Source: Nitrospirota bacterium (GTDB lineage Bacteria > Nitrospirota > JACRHL01). Taken from it: 62,705 bases of DNA. How positions within the stretch are numbered: the first letter of the stretch is position 1; each line of letters begins with the position of its first letter. The notes beneath the pieces were generated by a model. That model was not told the DNA's origin. It made no database searches and saw only the letters and a list, made by a program, of their open reading frames with translations. Of the stretch, positions 33,914-42,790 are shown in pieces. Made by a program: the position numbers and the translations under genes. The DNA lies in contig JAOUMB010000014.1 of the NCBI GenBank assembly GCA_029881725.1, forward strand, positions 1 through 62,705, given 5' to 3'.

Positions 33914-34708
33914 CTAGGCGGTCAACTCCCCCCTCACCACCGTCACACACTCCCCGCCCAGCTTCACCCGGTCCCCTTCCAGCCTGATCCGCACGGTGCC
34001 GCCGCGTTTGGAGCACTGGTAGCCGGTCAATTCTGTTTTATTCAGCCGTTTCCCCCAAAATGGCCCCAAAGCGCAGTGGGCGGAGCCGGTTACCGGGTCT
34101 TCATCAATCCCCGCCGCGGGGGCGAAAAAGCGGGAGACGAAATCGACCCCCGGCTCGTCCCCTTCCGCCGTGACGATCAGCCCGCGTGCCTTCACCCGCG
34201 CCAACATGCGAAAGTCGGGCTGTAACTCCCGCACCTGCTGGGCGGTGGGCAGCTCCAGCAACCAGTCCATGCGGTTCTTGCCGGTATAGATGGCGCGCAC
34301 GCCACCCAGCGAACGTTCCAGTTCCGGGGGCGGCGGGGCCAATTGAAGGGGCTTGGAGGGAAAGTCGAGCCAGATCATCCCCCCCTCCCCGCGCTCCGCC
34401 GTCAGCCGCCCGCTGCGGGTCTCGAAGGATAATACCGGAGCCTCCGTGAGGCCCTCGCTCCACAGCACGTGGGAGGCGGCAAGCGTGGCGTGGCCGCACA
34501 GGTCCACCTCCACCGCCGGGGTGAACCAGCGCAGGCGGAAGGCATCATCTTCCTGCCATAAAAAAGCGGTTTCGGAAAGGTTCATCTCCGCCGCCACGGC
34601 CTGCATCCATGCCTCGTCGGCGGGGCCTTCCAGGGGGCAGATGGCCGCAGGGTTGCCGCCGAACGGTTTGTGGGTGAAAGCATCCGCCGTATAGATCCGC
34701 GTGCTCAC
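33914..34708 (-). CDS. PhzF-family isomerase-like protein
   Basis: 264 residues. PhzF-fold proteins isomerise or epimerise small acids; few substrates are known. The N-terminus STRIYTADAFTHKPFGGNPAAI is diagnostic, and the catalytic Glu is present in MNLSETAFLW. The second half repeats the fold (DEDPVTGSAHCALGPFWG). Start is GTG 34708 with GAGGAG 9 bases upstream; the longer frame runs into the pirin gene. Three minus-strand genes (cupin, pirin, phzF) are adjacent with gaps of 11 bp and may form an operon. Confidence 0.92.
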   Translation of the reverse strand: MSTRIYTADAFTHKPFGGNPAAICPLEGPADEAWMQAVAAEMNLSETAFLWQEDDAFRLRWFTPAVEVDLCGHATLAASHVLWSEGLTEAPVLSFETRSGRLTAERGEGGMIWLDFPSKPLQLAPPPPELERSLGGVRAIYTGKNRMDWLLELPTAQQVRELQPDFRMLARVKARGLIVTAEGDEPGVDFVSRFFAPAAGIDEDPVTGSAHCALGPFWGKRLNKTELTGYQCSKRGGTVRIRLEGDRVKLGGECVTVVRGELTA

Positions 34709-34719
34709 AAGGGGCTCCT

Positions 34720-35412
34720 CTAGGGAAGGTCGAACAGCAAGACTTCGGCGCGGACGTCCGTGCCCACCTGGATGTCCGGGGCATCGGGAATCGCCGCCCC
34801 GTCCCCTTCGTCCATGGGATGGCCGTTCACGGTGGCGGTGCCGGTGGCCACGTGGACGTACACATTGCGGCCCGGCTCCGGCGCGTGGATGCGGGTGTCG
34901 TTTTCCAGAACGGTCACGTAGATGCACGCATCCTGATGCATGGGCACCGAGCCGTTGCGCCCGTCCGGCGAGGCGATCAGGCACCAGCGGCCTTCCCGGT
35001 CCCCTTCCGGGAAATAGGCATCCCCGTAACGCGGCGTGTGGTTTCCGGCATCGGGAAGGATCCATATCTGGAAAAAATGCAGGCCGTTCCGGTCCGAGGC
35101 GTTGAACTCGCTGTGGGTGATGCCGGTTCCCGCGCTCATGTACTGCACGCCGCCACGGGTCAGCGTGTTGCCGTTGCCCATGCTGTCCTGGTGACGCAGG
35201 TGGCCTTCGAGGACATAGCTCACGATCTCCATGTCCCGGTGGCCGTGGTTTGGAAACCCGCCCCCGGAGGCCACCCGGTCGTCGTTGAGCACCCGCAGTA
35301 CCGAAAAGCCGTTGCGCTGCGGATCGTAATACCCGCCAAAGGAAAAACTGTGGCGGCTGTCCAGCCAGCCCAGATCCGTATGGCCGCGCTCGGCGGCCCT
35401 AAAAATATGCAT
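34720..35412 (-). CDS. Pirin-family bicupin
   Basis: 230 residues. The pirin N-terminal domain is clear: HSFSFGGYYDPQRNGFSVLRVLNDDRVASGGGFPNHGHRDMEIVSYVL, with the metal-binding His pair in PNHGHRDMEI, and a further ligand region SAGTGITHSEFNAS. Bacterial pirins can be quercetin dioxygenases or redox-sensing regulators. Function here is not assignable. The ATG at 35412 follows a purine-rich AAAGGGGGGAA. It lies 11 bp after the cupin gene on the same strand. Confidence 0.93.
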   Translation of the reverse strand: MHIFRAAERGHTDLGWLDSRHSFSFGGYYDPQRNGFSVLRVLNDDRVASGGGFPNHGHRDMEIVSYVLEGHLRHQDSMGNGNTLTRGGVQYMSAGTGITHSEFNASDRNGLHFFQIWILPDAGNHTPRYGDAYFPEGDREGRWCLIASPDGRNGSVPMHQDACIYVTVLENDTRIHAPEPGRNVYVHVATGTATVNGHPMDEGDGAAIPDAPDIQVGTDVRAEVLLFDLP

Positions 35413-35423
35413 TTCCCCCCTTT

Positions 35424-35753
35424 CTATTCTCGGCCCGGCGGCATGCGCACCCCGTCCAGGCTGACCACCTCGGCTTCCCCCACCACCTCGGCCCGGTGCT
35501 CCACGCCACCGGGCACCGCCAGCATGTCGCCCGGCTCCAGCACCACGCTGTGCCCCCCCATGGTCATGCGGAAACGGCCGGAAACCACACCCTCCAGCTT
35601 GTCCTCCCCGTGGGTGTGCTCCGAAAAAATGGTGCCCGGCGGATACACGTAGTGCGATACCGCAAACCCGCGCTCCGCCATCACCCGCCGCATGGCGTCT
35701 TCGGAAAACGGCCCGTTGTCCGCCTCGTTCCACGCTTCAATCTGAACTTCCAT
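35424..35753 (-). CDS. Small cupin protein
   Basis: 109 residues. A single cupin barrel with the two motifs: GTIFSEHTHGEDKLEGVVSGRF and PGDMLAVPGGVEHRAEV. The His/Glu set for a metal ion (HTH ... E ... H) is intact. Members bind small molecules or act as dioxygenases or isomerases; no substrate can be inferred. The ATG at 35753 gives MEVQIEAWNEADNGPFS; the open frame continues to 35804, which would almost reach the divergent hrpA start. It is the first gene of the cupin-pirin-phzF run. Confidence 0.85.
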   Translation of the reverse strand: MEVQIEAWNEADNGPFSEDAMRRVMAERGFAVSHYVYPPGTIFSEHTHGEDKLEGVVSGRFRMTMGGHSVVLEPGDMLAVPGGVEHRAEVVGEAEVVSLDGVRMPPGRE

Positions 35754-35813
35754 CCGCCTCTCCCGAACTGATGGCTGTTTAACGGTCTCCCAGTATGCCA
35801 CCATTTACTCCCG

Positions 35814-38800
35814 ATGGACGACCGTATCCCCCAGTTGAAAGCCGCCCTCGCCACCGTCATGCGGCGCGATCGCACCCGCCTGATGCGGCGCCTGGAGCAG
35901 GCCGTCACGCGTCTGAAGCGCGAACAGCCCGCCGACCGCATGCTGGAGGGCATCGCCGCCGACCTGAAAGCCTCCGCCGACCTGCGCCAGTGGCGGGCGG
36001 ACCACCTGCCCAAACCGGAATTTCCCGACAACCTGCCGGTGGCGGCCCGGCGGGACGACATCGCCGCCGCGCTGGCCGAAAACCAGGTGATCGTGGTGGC
36101 GGGGGAAACCGGCTCCGGAAAAACCACCCAGTTGCCCAAAATCTGTCTGGCCGCCGGACGCGGCGTGGAGGGCATGATCGGCCACACTCAGCCGCGGCGC
36201 ATCGCCGCGCGTTCGCTGGCGGCCCGCATCGGTGAGGAACTGGGCGATCCCGCCGGTACCACCGTGGGCCACAAGGTGCGCTTTGCCGACCACACCCGTC
36301 CGGAGACCTTCGTCAAGGTCATGACCGACGGCATCCTGCTGGCGGAAGCACGCTCGGACCGGCTGCTGGCCGCCTACGACACCATCATCGTGGACGAGGC
36401 CCACGAGCGCAGCCTGAACATCGACTTCCTGCTCGGCTACCTCAAAAACCTGCTGCCCCGGCGCCCCGACCTGAAGGTGATCGTCACCAGCGCCACCATC
36501 GATACCGCCCGCTTCGCCGAGCACTTCAACGCCCCGGTGGTGGAAGTGACCGGTCGCACCTACCCGGTGGAGGTGCGTTACCGGCCGCTGGAGGGAGACG
36601 ACGGGACCACGGACATGGCCACCGGCATCCTCAACGCAGTAGACGAAATCGCCGCCGAATCCACCGATGGCGACATGCTGGTGTTCCTGCCCGGCGAGCG
36701 CGACATCCGCGAAACCGCCGACGCGTTGCGAAAGCACCACCCGGAGCACACGGAGATCGTTCCCCTGTACGCCCGCCTGTCGGCCTCGGAGCAGGCGCGG
36801 GTGTTCCACCCCGGGTCCAAACGGCGCATCGTGCTGGCCACAAACGTGGCGGAAACCAGCCTTACCGTGCCGCGCATCCACTATGTGATCGACCCGGGCA
36901 CGGCACGCATCAGCCGCTACAGCCCCCGCGCCCGGGTGCAGCGGCTGCCCATCGAAAAAATATCCCAGGCCAGCGCCAACCAGCGCAAGGGGCGCTGCGG
37001 CCGCATTGCCAGCGGCGTCTGCATCCGCCTTTACTCGGGCGAGGATTTCGCCAAACGGGACGAATTCACCGAACCGGAAATTCGCCGCACCAATCTGGCC
37101 GCCGTGATCCTGCGCATGCTGGAACTGAATCTGGGCGACATCGGAGAATTTCCCTTTGTGGAGCCGCCGGACCGGCGCCAGATTGCCGACGGCTACGCCC
37201 TGCTGTCCGAACTGGGGGCCGTGGACGGTCGCCGGGAACTCACCCCGATGGGGCGGCGCATGGCCGGGTTCCACGTGGATCCACGTCTGGCGCGCATGAT
37301 CCTGGCGGCCGATCAGTACCACGCCCTGCGCGAGATGCTGGTAATCACTGCCTTCCTGTCGGTGCAGGACCCCCGGGAGCGCCCCGCCGATCAGCGCACC
37401 AAGGCCGATCAGGCCCACGCCAAATGGAAGCACGAGCGCTCCGATTTCATGGCCGCACTGAACCTGTGGGACTGGTATCACGAGCAGGCCCGCCACCTGT
37501 CCCAGAGCAAGCTGCGCAAGCTGTGCAAGGAGAGCTTCCTCTCGTTCATCCGCATGCGGGAATGGCACGATCTGGAGCGGGAGCTTGCGAACCAGGTCAA
37601 GGAGATGGGTCTGCGTCCAAACCAGGAACCGGCCACCTACGACGAGATTCACAAGTCCCTCCTTTCCGGCCTGCTGGGCCACATGGGACTGCGGGAGGAA
37701 AAACGCGAATACCGGGCCGCCCGCGACGGACGGTTTCTGCTGTTTCCCGGCTCCGGGCTGATCAAGGGCAACAAGAGCGGAACGCCCCCCTGGCTGATGG
37801 CCGCGGAAGTGGTGGAGACCGAGCAGCGCTATGCCCGCACCTGCGCCGCCATCCAGCCCGAATGGGCGGTGGAGGTGGGCGATCATCTGGTCAAGCGCAG
37901 CTGGTCCGACCCGCGTTGGGAAAAGAAACGCGGCGCCGTGGTGGCCACCGAGCGGGCCACCCTCTACGGCCTTCCGGTGCAGCCGGGCAAGACGGTTCAA
38001 TACGGACACGTGAACCCCGGGGAAGCGCGGGAATGGTTCATCCGCGCCGCGCTGATTCCGGGCGAGTTGAACAGTCCGGCGCCGTTCCTGGCCCATAACC
38101 GGGGGGTTCTGGAACAACTGGAGGAGGCCACCGCCAAGAGCCGGGACCGGGGCCTGGGGGTGGACCCGGAGCGCCTGTTCGCCTTTTTCGATGCCCGCCT
38201 GCCGGCGGGCATTTCCGACATCCGCGCCTTCGACCGCTGGCGCAAGGAGGCGGAGCGCAAGGAGCCGCGCCTGCTGTATCTGGATGCGGACGATCTGGGG
38301 GCCCGGGACGCCCTGCCCCCGGACCTGTTTCCGGATCATCTGGACGTGGCCGGGCAGTCGTTGCCGCTGTCGTACCGCTTCCGTCTGGGCCACCCGAAGG
38401 ACGGGGTTACCGTCACCGTGCCGCTGGCCATGCTTGGCGGCCTGACGCCGGAAGCCTTTGGCTGGCTGGTGCCGGGGCTGCTGCGCGACAAGGTGGGGCA
38501 CCTGCTGCGCACTCTGCCCAAGCAATACCGCAAGCGGTTCATGCCATGGCCCCACTGGGCGGGGCGCTTTGCGGACGCGGTCCCACCCGGAGGCGACCTG
38601 ATCGCCACGCTCACCGGCTGGTTGCAGGCGGAATCGCGGGTTACCGTGCCCGCCGACGGCTGGGACGTGTCCAAACTGCCGGAACACCTGAAAATGCGCT
38701 TCCGGGTGGTGGATACCGGTGGCAGAGAATTGGCCGCCGGGCGCGACCTGGGCGACCTTCAGGAGCACCTGGGGGGTGCCGCGCGCACGGATTTCCGAAA

Positions 38801-39668
38801 ACTGCCCAAGGGGCGTTTCGAGAAAAGCGGGCTCACCGAATGGGCGGACGACCTGCCGGAACAGGTGGCCCTGAGCGAGGGGGTGACCGGCTTTCCCGCA
38901 CTCACCGACGAGGGGGCCTCGGTGGCGGTGCGCCTGTATGGCAGCGCCGCCGAGGCCGACGCCCACCACCGGCGCGGCCTGCTCAAGCTGGCCGAATTGC
39001 AGATGGGCAAGGCGTTCCGCCAACTCACCCGTGCCGCCGTGCCGCAGAATGCCGCGCTGCAATACGCGGCCCTGGGCGGCCCCGTCGATCTGCGCGGAGA
39101 TGCCCTGAACGCGGCGCTGGAGCACCTGTTTCAGGTGGAAAAGGGAATTCGCGACCGGGCCGCCTTCGAGGCGCGGCTGGACCACGTGCAACGCCACCTG
39201 ACCGCCACTCTGGCCGAGGCCATCACCTGCGCGGGGGACGCCCTGGCCGAATGGCATCCGGCGGTGACCGCCCTCAAGGCCACCGCCCGTGGTGGCCCCG
39301 AAAGCCTCACCGATATCCGCGAGCACCTGTCCGCCCTGATCCATCCCGGATTCGTGTCCGGCACCCCGTTCGCGCGGCTTCCGCACCTGCCGCGTTTTTT
39401 AAAGGGAGTGAACGTGCGCATCCGCAAGATGAATGAAAATCCGGCGCGGGACGCGGCCCGGCTGGGCGAACTGCTGCCGCTGCTCAATGCGTGGAGTGGC
39501 CGGGTTACGGAATTGAAGGCCGCCGCGCTGGACATTCCACGGGAGGTGGCGGAATTCCGCTGGCTTCTGGAAGAATTGCGCATCTCCCTGTTCGCCCAGG
39601 AGATCAAAACCGCCGTTCCGGTGTCGCTGCAACGCCTGACCCGCATGTGGGAGGAGATTTCCCGGTGA
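35814..39668 (+). CDS. hrpA: ATP-dependent RNA helicase HrpA
   Basis: A 1284-residue DEAH-box helicase. Motif I (GETGSGKTTQLPKICL), Ia (TQPRRIAARSLA), II (DEAHERSLNIDFLLGYL), III (VTSATID) and VI (QRKGRCGR) are all present. The helicase-associated and OB-like domains follow, and the long C-terminal HrpA-specific region (DUF3418-type) runs from about residue 690 to the end. Length matches E. coli HrpA (about 1300). HrpA acts on mRNA and rescues stalled ribosomes in E. coli. It is divergent from the cupin gene, with 60 bp between the two starts. Its stop overlaps the GTG of the next gene (GTGA). Confidence 0.96.
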   Translation: MDDRIPQLKAALATVMRRDRTRLMRRLEQAVTRLKREQPADRMLEGIAADLKASADLRQWRADHLPKPEFPDNLPVAARRDDIAAALAENQVIVVAGETGSGKTTQLPKICLAAGRGVEGMIGHTQPRRIAARSLAARIGEELGDPAGTTVGHKVRFADHTRPETFVKVMTDGILLAEARSDRLLAAYDTIIVDEAHERSLNIDFLLGYLKNLLPRRPDLKVIVTSATIDTARFAEHFNAPVVEVTGRTYPVEVRYRPLEGDDGTTDMATGILNAVDEIAAESTDGDMLVFLPGERDIRETADALRKHHPEHTEIVPLYARLSASEQARVFHPGSKRRIVLATNVAETSLTVPRIHYVIDPGTARISRYSPRARVQRLPIEKISQASANQRKGRCGRIASGVCIRLYSGEDFAKRDEFTEPEIRRTNLAAVILRMLELNLGDIGEFPFVEPPDRRQIADGYALLSELGAVDGRRELTPMGRRMAGFHVDPRLARMILAADQYHALREMLVITAFLSVQDPRERPADQRTKADQAHAKWKHERSDFMAALNLWDWYHEQARHLSQSKLRKLCKESFLSFIRMREWHDLERELANQVKEMGLRPNQEPATYDEIHKSLLSGLLGHMGLREEKREYRAARDGRFLLFPGSGLIKGNKSGTPPWLMAAEVVETEQRYARTCAAIQPEWAVEVGDHLVKRSWSDPRWEKKRGAVVATERATLYGLPVQPGKTVQYGHVNPGEAREWFIRAALIPGELNSPAPFLAHNRGVLEQLEEATAKSRDRGLGVDPERLFAFFDARLPAGISDIRAFDRWRKEAERKEPRLLYLDADDLGARDALPPDLFPDHLDVAGQSLPLSYRFRLGHPKDGVTVTVPLAMLGGLTPEAFGWLVPGLLRDKVGHLLRTLPKQYRKRFMPWPHWAGRFADAVPPGGDLIATLTGWLQAESRVTVPADGWDVSKLPEHLKMRFRVVDTGGRELAAGRDLGDLQEHLGGAARTDFRKLPKGRFEKSGLTEWADDLPEQVALSEGVTGFPALTDEGASVAVRLYGSAAEADAHHRRGLLKLAELQMGKAFRQLTRAAVPQNAALQYAALGGPVDLRGDALNAALEHLFQVEKGIRDRAAFEARLDHVQRHLTATLAEAITCAGDALAEWHPAVTALKATARGGPESLTDIREHLSALIHPGFVSGTPFARLPHLPRFLKGVNVRIRKMNENPARDAARLGELLPLLNAWSGRVTELKAAALDIPREVAEFRWLLEELRISLFAQEIKTAVPVSLQRLTRMWEEISR

Positions 39669-41878
39669 CCCATTTTGCCGTTCCGCTAACCTTGATTCTG
39701 ATCACGCTTGTGTCCGCCTGCGCCGGAACTCCCGCGCCGCCACCCGCCGCACCCACGGTACCGCGTGCGGACGTGATCCACCACGAAATCACCGTGCGCC
39801 CGGACCCCCTGAGCGGCCGCCTGGCGGTGCGCGACAAACTCACCCTGCCCGCGCGCGTGGCCCGTCCCGGTGAGGGGGTCACCTTTTCGCTGGCGCGGGG
39901 GTTGGAAATCACCGCCGCCGTGCCGGGGGTGGAGCGGCAGGACACGGAGGGCACCCTCACCACCGCCGTGTATAAAGGCTGGCCCCAATCCCTGCGCACC
40001 ATGCACATGGAATACAGCGGCGTCTATCCCGGCACTCCCGGCGAGGAGGGGGTCACCCCCGGCTTTGCCCTGCTGTCCGGCTCGGGGGCGTGGTATCCGC
40101 AGTTTTTCGACGCGGACGGCCACCCGGAACCGGTCACCTTCACCCTCACCGCCCTGCTGCCTCCGGACTGGAACGCGGTGTCCCAGGGGGCGGGCCCCCT
40201 GCCGCCCGCTCCGGATTTCACCCCGCCGGAGGGGGAACTGTTCGCCGTACGCTGGCAGACCGACCGCCCCCAGGACGAAATCTATCTGGTGGCCGGACCG
40301 TTCACCAAGTACGAGCAACCCGGAAATCCGGCCACGGCCCAGGCGTTTCTGCTCACCCCGGACCCCTCCCTGGCGGATCGCTACCTGACCGCCGCCACGG
40401 AGTATATGGCCCTCTACAGTGCCCTGATCGCACCCTATCCGTACGAGAAGTTCGCCCTGGTGGAAAACGTGGCGGAAACCGGCTGGGGCATGCCGTCCTT
40501 CACCCTGCTGGGGCGCACCGTGATCCGCCTGCCATTTATCGCGCATACCTCCTTCCCCCACGAAATCGTCCACAACTGGTGGGGCAACGGCGTGCAGGTG
40601 GATTATGCGCAGGGCAACTGGGCCGAGGGGCTCACCCGTTATCTGGCCGATCACCTGCTGGCGGAAGGCGACGGCAGGGGCGCCGCCTATCGGCGGGACG
40701 CGCTGCAAAAGTATGCGGATTTCGTGGCGGTGGACCCGGCGCGGGATTTTCCGCTGGAGCAATTTACCACCCGCGAGGACGAGGCCACTCAGGCGGTGGG
40801 TTACGGCAAGGGGATGATGCTGTTCCACATGTTGCGGGTGCAACTTGGGGACGAGGACTTCAAGCGCGCCCTGACCCGCTTCTATGAGGGGTGGCGCTTC
40901 CGCCGCGCCTCGTGGGAGAACCTGCGGCACAGCGTGGAACAGACGACGGGCAGACCGCTGAAAGCGATATTCATCCAGTGGCTCACCCGCACCGGCGCGC
41001 CGGAACTGGCTCTGGCCGGAGCCGAGGCCATTCCCCCGGACGCCACCACAAAACCAGGGCACGGAGACCAGTTGCGCCTGACCCTGCGCCAGACCCACGC
41101 GGGCGCCCCCTACACCCTGTACGTGCCGGTGGGAATTACCGTGGAACACGACCCGGACGTGGTCACCCGTCTGGTGCGCATCGACCGGGCCGAGCAAACG
41201 GTGGTCCTGGACCTGCCCTCCCGCCCCCTGCATGTGGCGGTGGACCCGTGGTTCGACCTGTTCCGGACCCTGTCCACCACCGAGGTGCCCGCCGCCCTGT
41301 CCGGGTTGTTCGGCTCGGAGGCTCCCCTGTTCGTGCTTCCCTCCGCCGACGGCCCCGAGGCACTGGCCGGGTGGCGCATGCTGGGAGAGGCGTGGAGCGC
41401 CCGCTACGGCGGTGAAATCGTGCAGGACGATGCCCTGGACGCCCTGCCAGCCGGTCGCGCCGTGTGGCTCCTGGGCGCACGAAATCGATTTGTGGAGAAG
41501 GCGGCCCGCATGCTGATCCCGGAAGGGGTGCTGGTGACCGACGGCGGGGTGCTCACCGACGCGGGCACCTGGGACTTTGGCCGCTACTCCCTGGCCTTCG
41601 CCGTGCGTGACACGGCACGGGACGGCGCCCCGCTGGGGTGGCTGACGGCGGAAACGCCGCAGGCGATGGCCGGACTGGCACGCAAGCTGCCCCACTACGG
41701 CAAGTACGGCATGCTCGCCTTCTCGGGGCCGGAACCCACCAACGTGATGAAACAGGCCTGGGCCACTCGGGAATCGCCGCTGGCCAGGGGCGTCACGCAG
41801 GTGGATGGTGAAGTCTGGCAAGGGGATCCAGCCCGCCAGCCGGAGCGCCCCTGGCTCGCCGCCCGGGAGCCACGCTAA
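39665..41878 (+). CDS. M1-family (aminopeptidase N-like) metallopeptidase lipoprotein
   Basis: A 737-residue protein. The signal peptide ends LVSAC, a lipobox, so it is probably an outer-membrane or periplasmic lipoprotein. The gluzincin motif is HEIVHNWWGN with the second Glu 18 residues later (NWAEGLTRYL), exactly as in M1 peptidases. A Tyr in VGYGKGMMLFHMLRVQLGDEDF corresponds to the catalytic Tyr. The exopeptidase signature GAMEN is not found; the equivalent region reads NVAETGWGMPSF, so strict aminopeptidase activity is uncertain. The last 230 residues are an unrecognised extra domain. GTG start overlaps the hrpA stop. Confidence 0.88.
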   Translation: MTHFAVPLTLILITLVSACAGTPAPPPAAPTVPRADVIHHEITVRPDPLSGRLAVRDKLTLPARVARPGEGVTFSLARGLEITAAVPGVERQDTEGTLTTAVYKGWPQSLRTMHMEYSGVYPGTPGEEGVTPGFALLSGSGAWYPQFFDADGHPEPVTFTLTALLPPDWNAVSQGAGPLPPAPDFTPPEGELFAVRWQTDRPQDEIYLVAGPFTKYEQPGNPATAQAFLLTPDPSLADRYLTAATEYMALYSALIAPYPYEKFALVENVAETGWGMPSFTLLGRTVIRLPFIAHTSFPHEIVHNWWGNGVQVDYAQGNWAEGLTRYLADHLLAEGDGRGAAYRRDALQKYADFVAVDPARDFPLEQFTTREDEATQAVGYGKGMMLFHMLRVQLGDEDFKRALTRFYEGWRFRRASWENLRHSVEQTTGRPLKAIFIQWLTRTGAPELALAGAEAIPPDATTKPGHGDQLRLTLRQTHAGAPYTLYVPVGITVEHDPDVVTRLVRIDRAEQTVVLDLPSRPLHVAVDPWFDLFRTLSTTEVPAALSGLFGSEAPLFVLPSADGPEALAGWRMLGEAWSARYGGEIVQDDALDALPAGRAVWLLGARNRFVEKAARMLIPEGVLVTDGGVLTDAGTWDFGRYSLAFAVRDTARDGAPLGWLTAETPQAMAGLARKLPHYGKYGMLAFSGPEPTNVMKQAWATRESPLARGVTQVDGEVWQGDPARQPERPWLAAREPR

Positions 41879-41941
41879 CGCCGGTATGGCCCGTGGTCCA
41901 CCCCTCCCGTCAGCAAATACGGCAGTGGGCCCCGCCCCCAC

Positions 41942-42790
41942 CTAGGGGCTGAAGGGGCCGGTGTAGCCGAAGTGGTAGCCGCCATCCAGGGTGAGGTCTT
42001 CCCCGGTAACGAAGCTGGACAGGTCGGAGCAGAAAAACAGGGCGGCGCGGGCGATGTCTTCCGGCTGGGCCAGACGCCGCAGGGGGGTCTGCGCGGCCAA
42101 AGCCTTTTGCACGCGGGCCGGGGCGTGCGGGGTTTCCGGGGTGAGGGTGAAGCCCGGGCTGATGGCGTTCACGTTGATGCCCAGTTCCCCCACCTCGTTG
42201 GCCAGATCGCGGGCGAACCCCTTGGTGGCGGCCACGGCGGTGGTATAGGCTGAGTAGCCCGGCACCGGGCGCTCCATCATGGCGTTCAGGATAAACACGA
42301 TGCGCCCCTCACGGCGCAGGATCATCTCTTCCAGCACCGCCTGGGTGGTGTTGAAGGCGCCCTTCAGCATCACCTCAAGCTGGGTTTCATAATCCTCCCA
42401 GGTGCGTTGCAGAAAGGGGTGCCGGTCGATGGGGGCGTTGGCGTTGTGGATCAGCGTGTCCACGCGGCCGAACTGCTCCAGGGCGTAATCCATCATGGCG
42501 TCCACCGAGCGGCGGCTGGCCACATCCACCGAGTAGGGCATTCCAACCCCCTCCATGGGTTCCAGATCCTTCATCAGGCGGTCGATCACCTCCAGCCGGC
42601 GGTTGTAGCCCAGCACCACCCGGGCACCCACCTGCACCAGTTGGCGGGCGATGGCCTCGCCCACCGGGCTGGAGGACCCGGTCAGGATGACCACCCGGTC
42701 GCTCAGGTTGATCATGCGGCTGTCCCGCTCCACCGGGGGTGTTTCCGGTGCCCCGCCGGAGGCGCCTCTTCTGCGTGGTCTATCCGACAT
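41942..42790 (-). CDS. Short-chain dehydrogenase/reductase-like protein with degenerate active site
   Basis: 282 residues from ATG 42790, which overlaps the putA stop by 11 bp; an internal ATG at 42715 would give 257 residues, the usual SDR length. The fold is SDR: RVVILTGSSSPVGEAIARQL, TLIHNANAPI, GINVNAISPGFTLTPETP and LTLDGGYHFGYTG. The active site is changed. The glycine motif TGxxxGxG reads TGSSSPVG, the YxxxK reads YTTAV, and the catalytic Ser position appears to be Asn. It may bind NAD(P) or a partner without normal dehydrogenase activity. It is the last gene of the putA operon. Confidence 0.85.
   Translation of the reverse strand: MSDRPRRRGASGGAPETPPVERDSRMINLSDRVVILTGSSSPVGEAIARQLVQVGARVVLGYNRRLEVIDRLMKDLEPMEGVGMPYSVDVASRRSVDAMMDYALEQFGRVDTLIHNANAPIDRHPFLQRTWEDYETQLEVMLKGAFNTTQAVLEEMILRREGRIVFILNAMMERPVPGYSAYTTAVAATKGFARDLANEVGELGINVNAISPGFTLTPETPHAPARVQKALAAQTPLRRLAQPEDIARAALFFCSDLSSFVTGEDLTLDGGYHFGYTGPFSP

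Noticed and set aside
33874-33921. CCTAGGCGG repeated 39 bp apart
   Set aside because: Each copy contains the stop codon of one of two convergent genes; 9 bp is too short to give it meaning.
35805-39386. A 1193-residue open frame on the minus strand opposite hrpA
   Set aside because: It is rich in Gly/Gln/His/Arg and shows no family motif, while hrpA on the plus strand has all helicase motifs. Long antisense frames are expected at this GC content.
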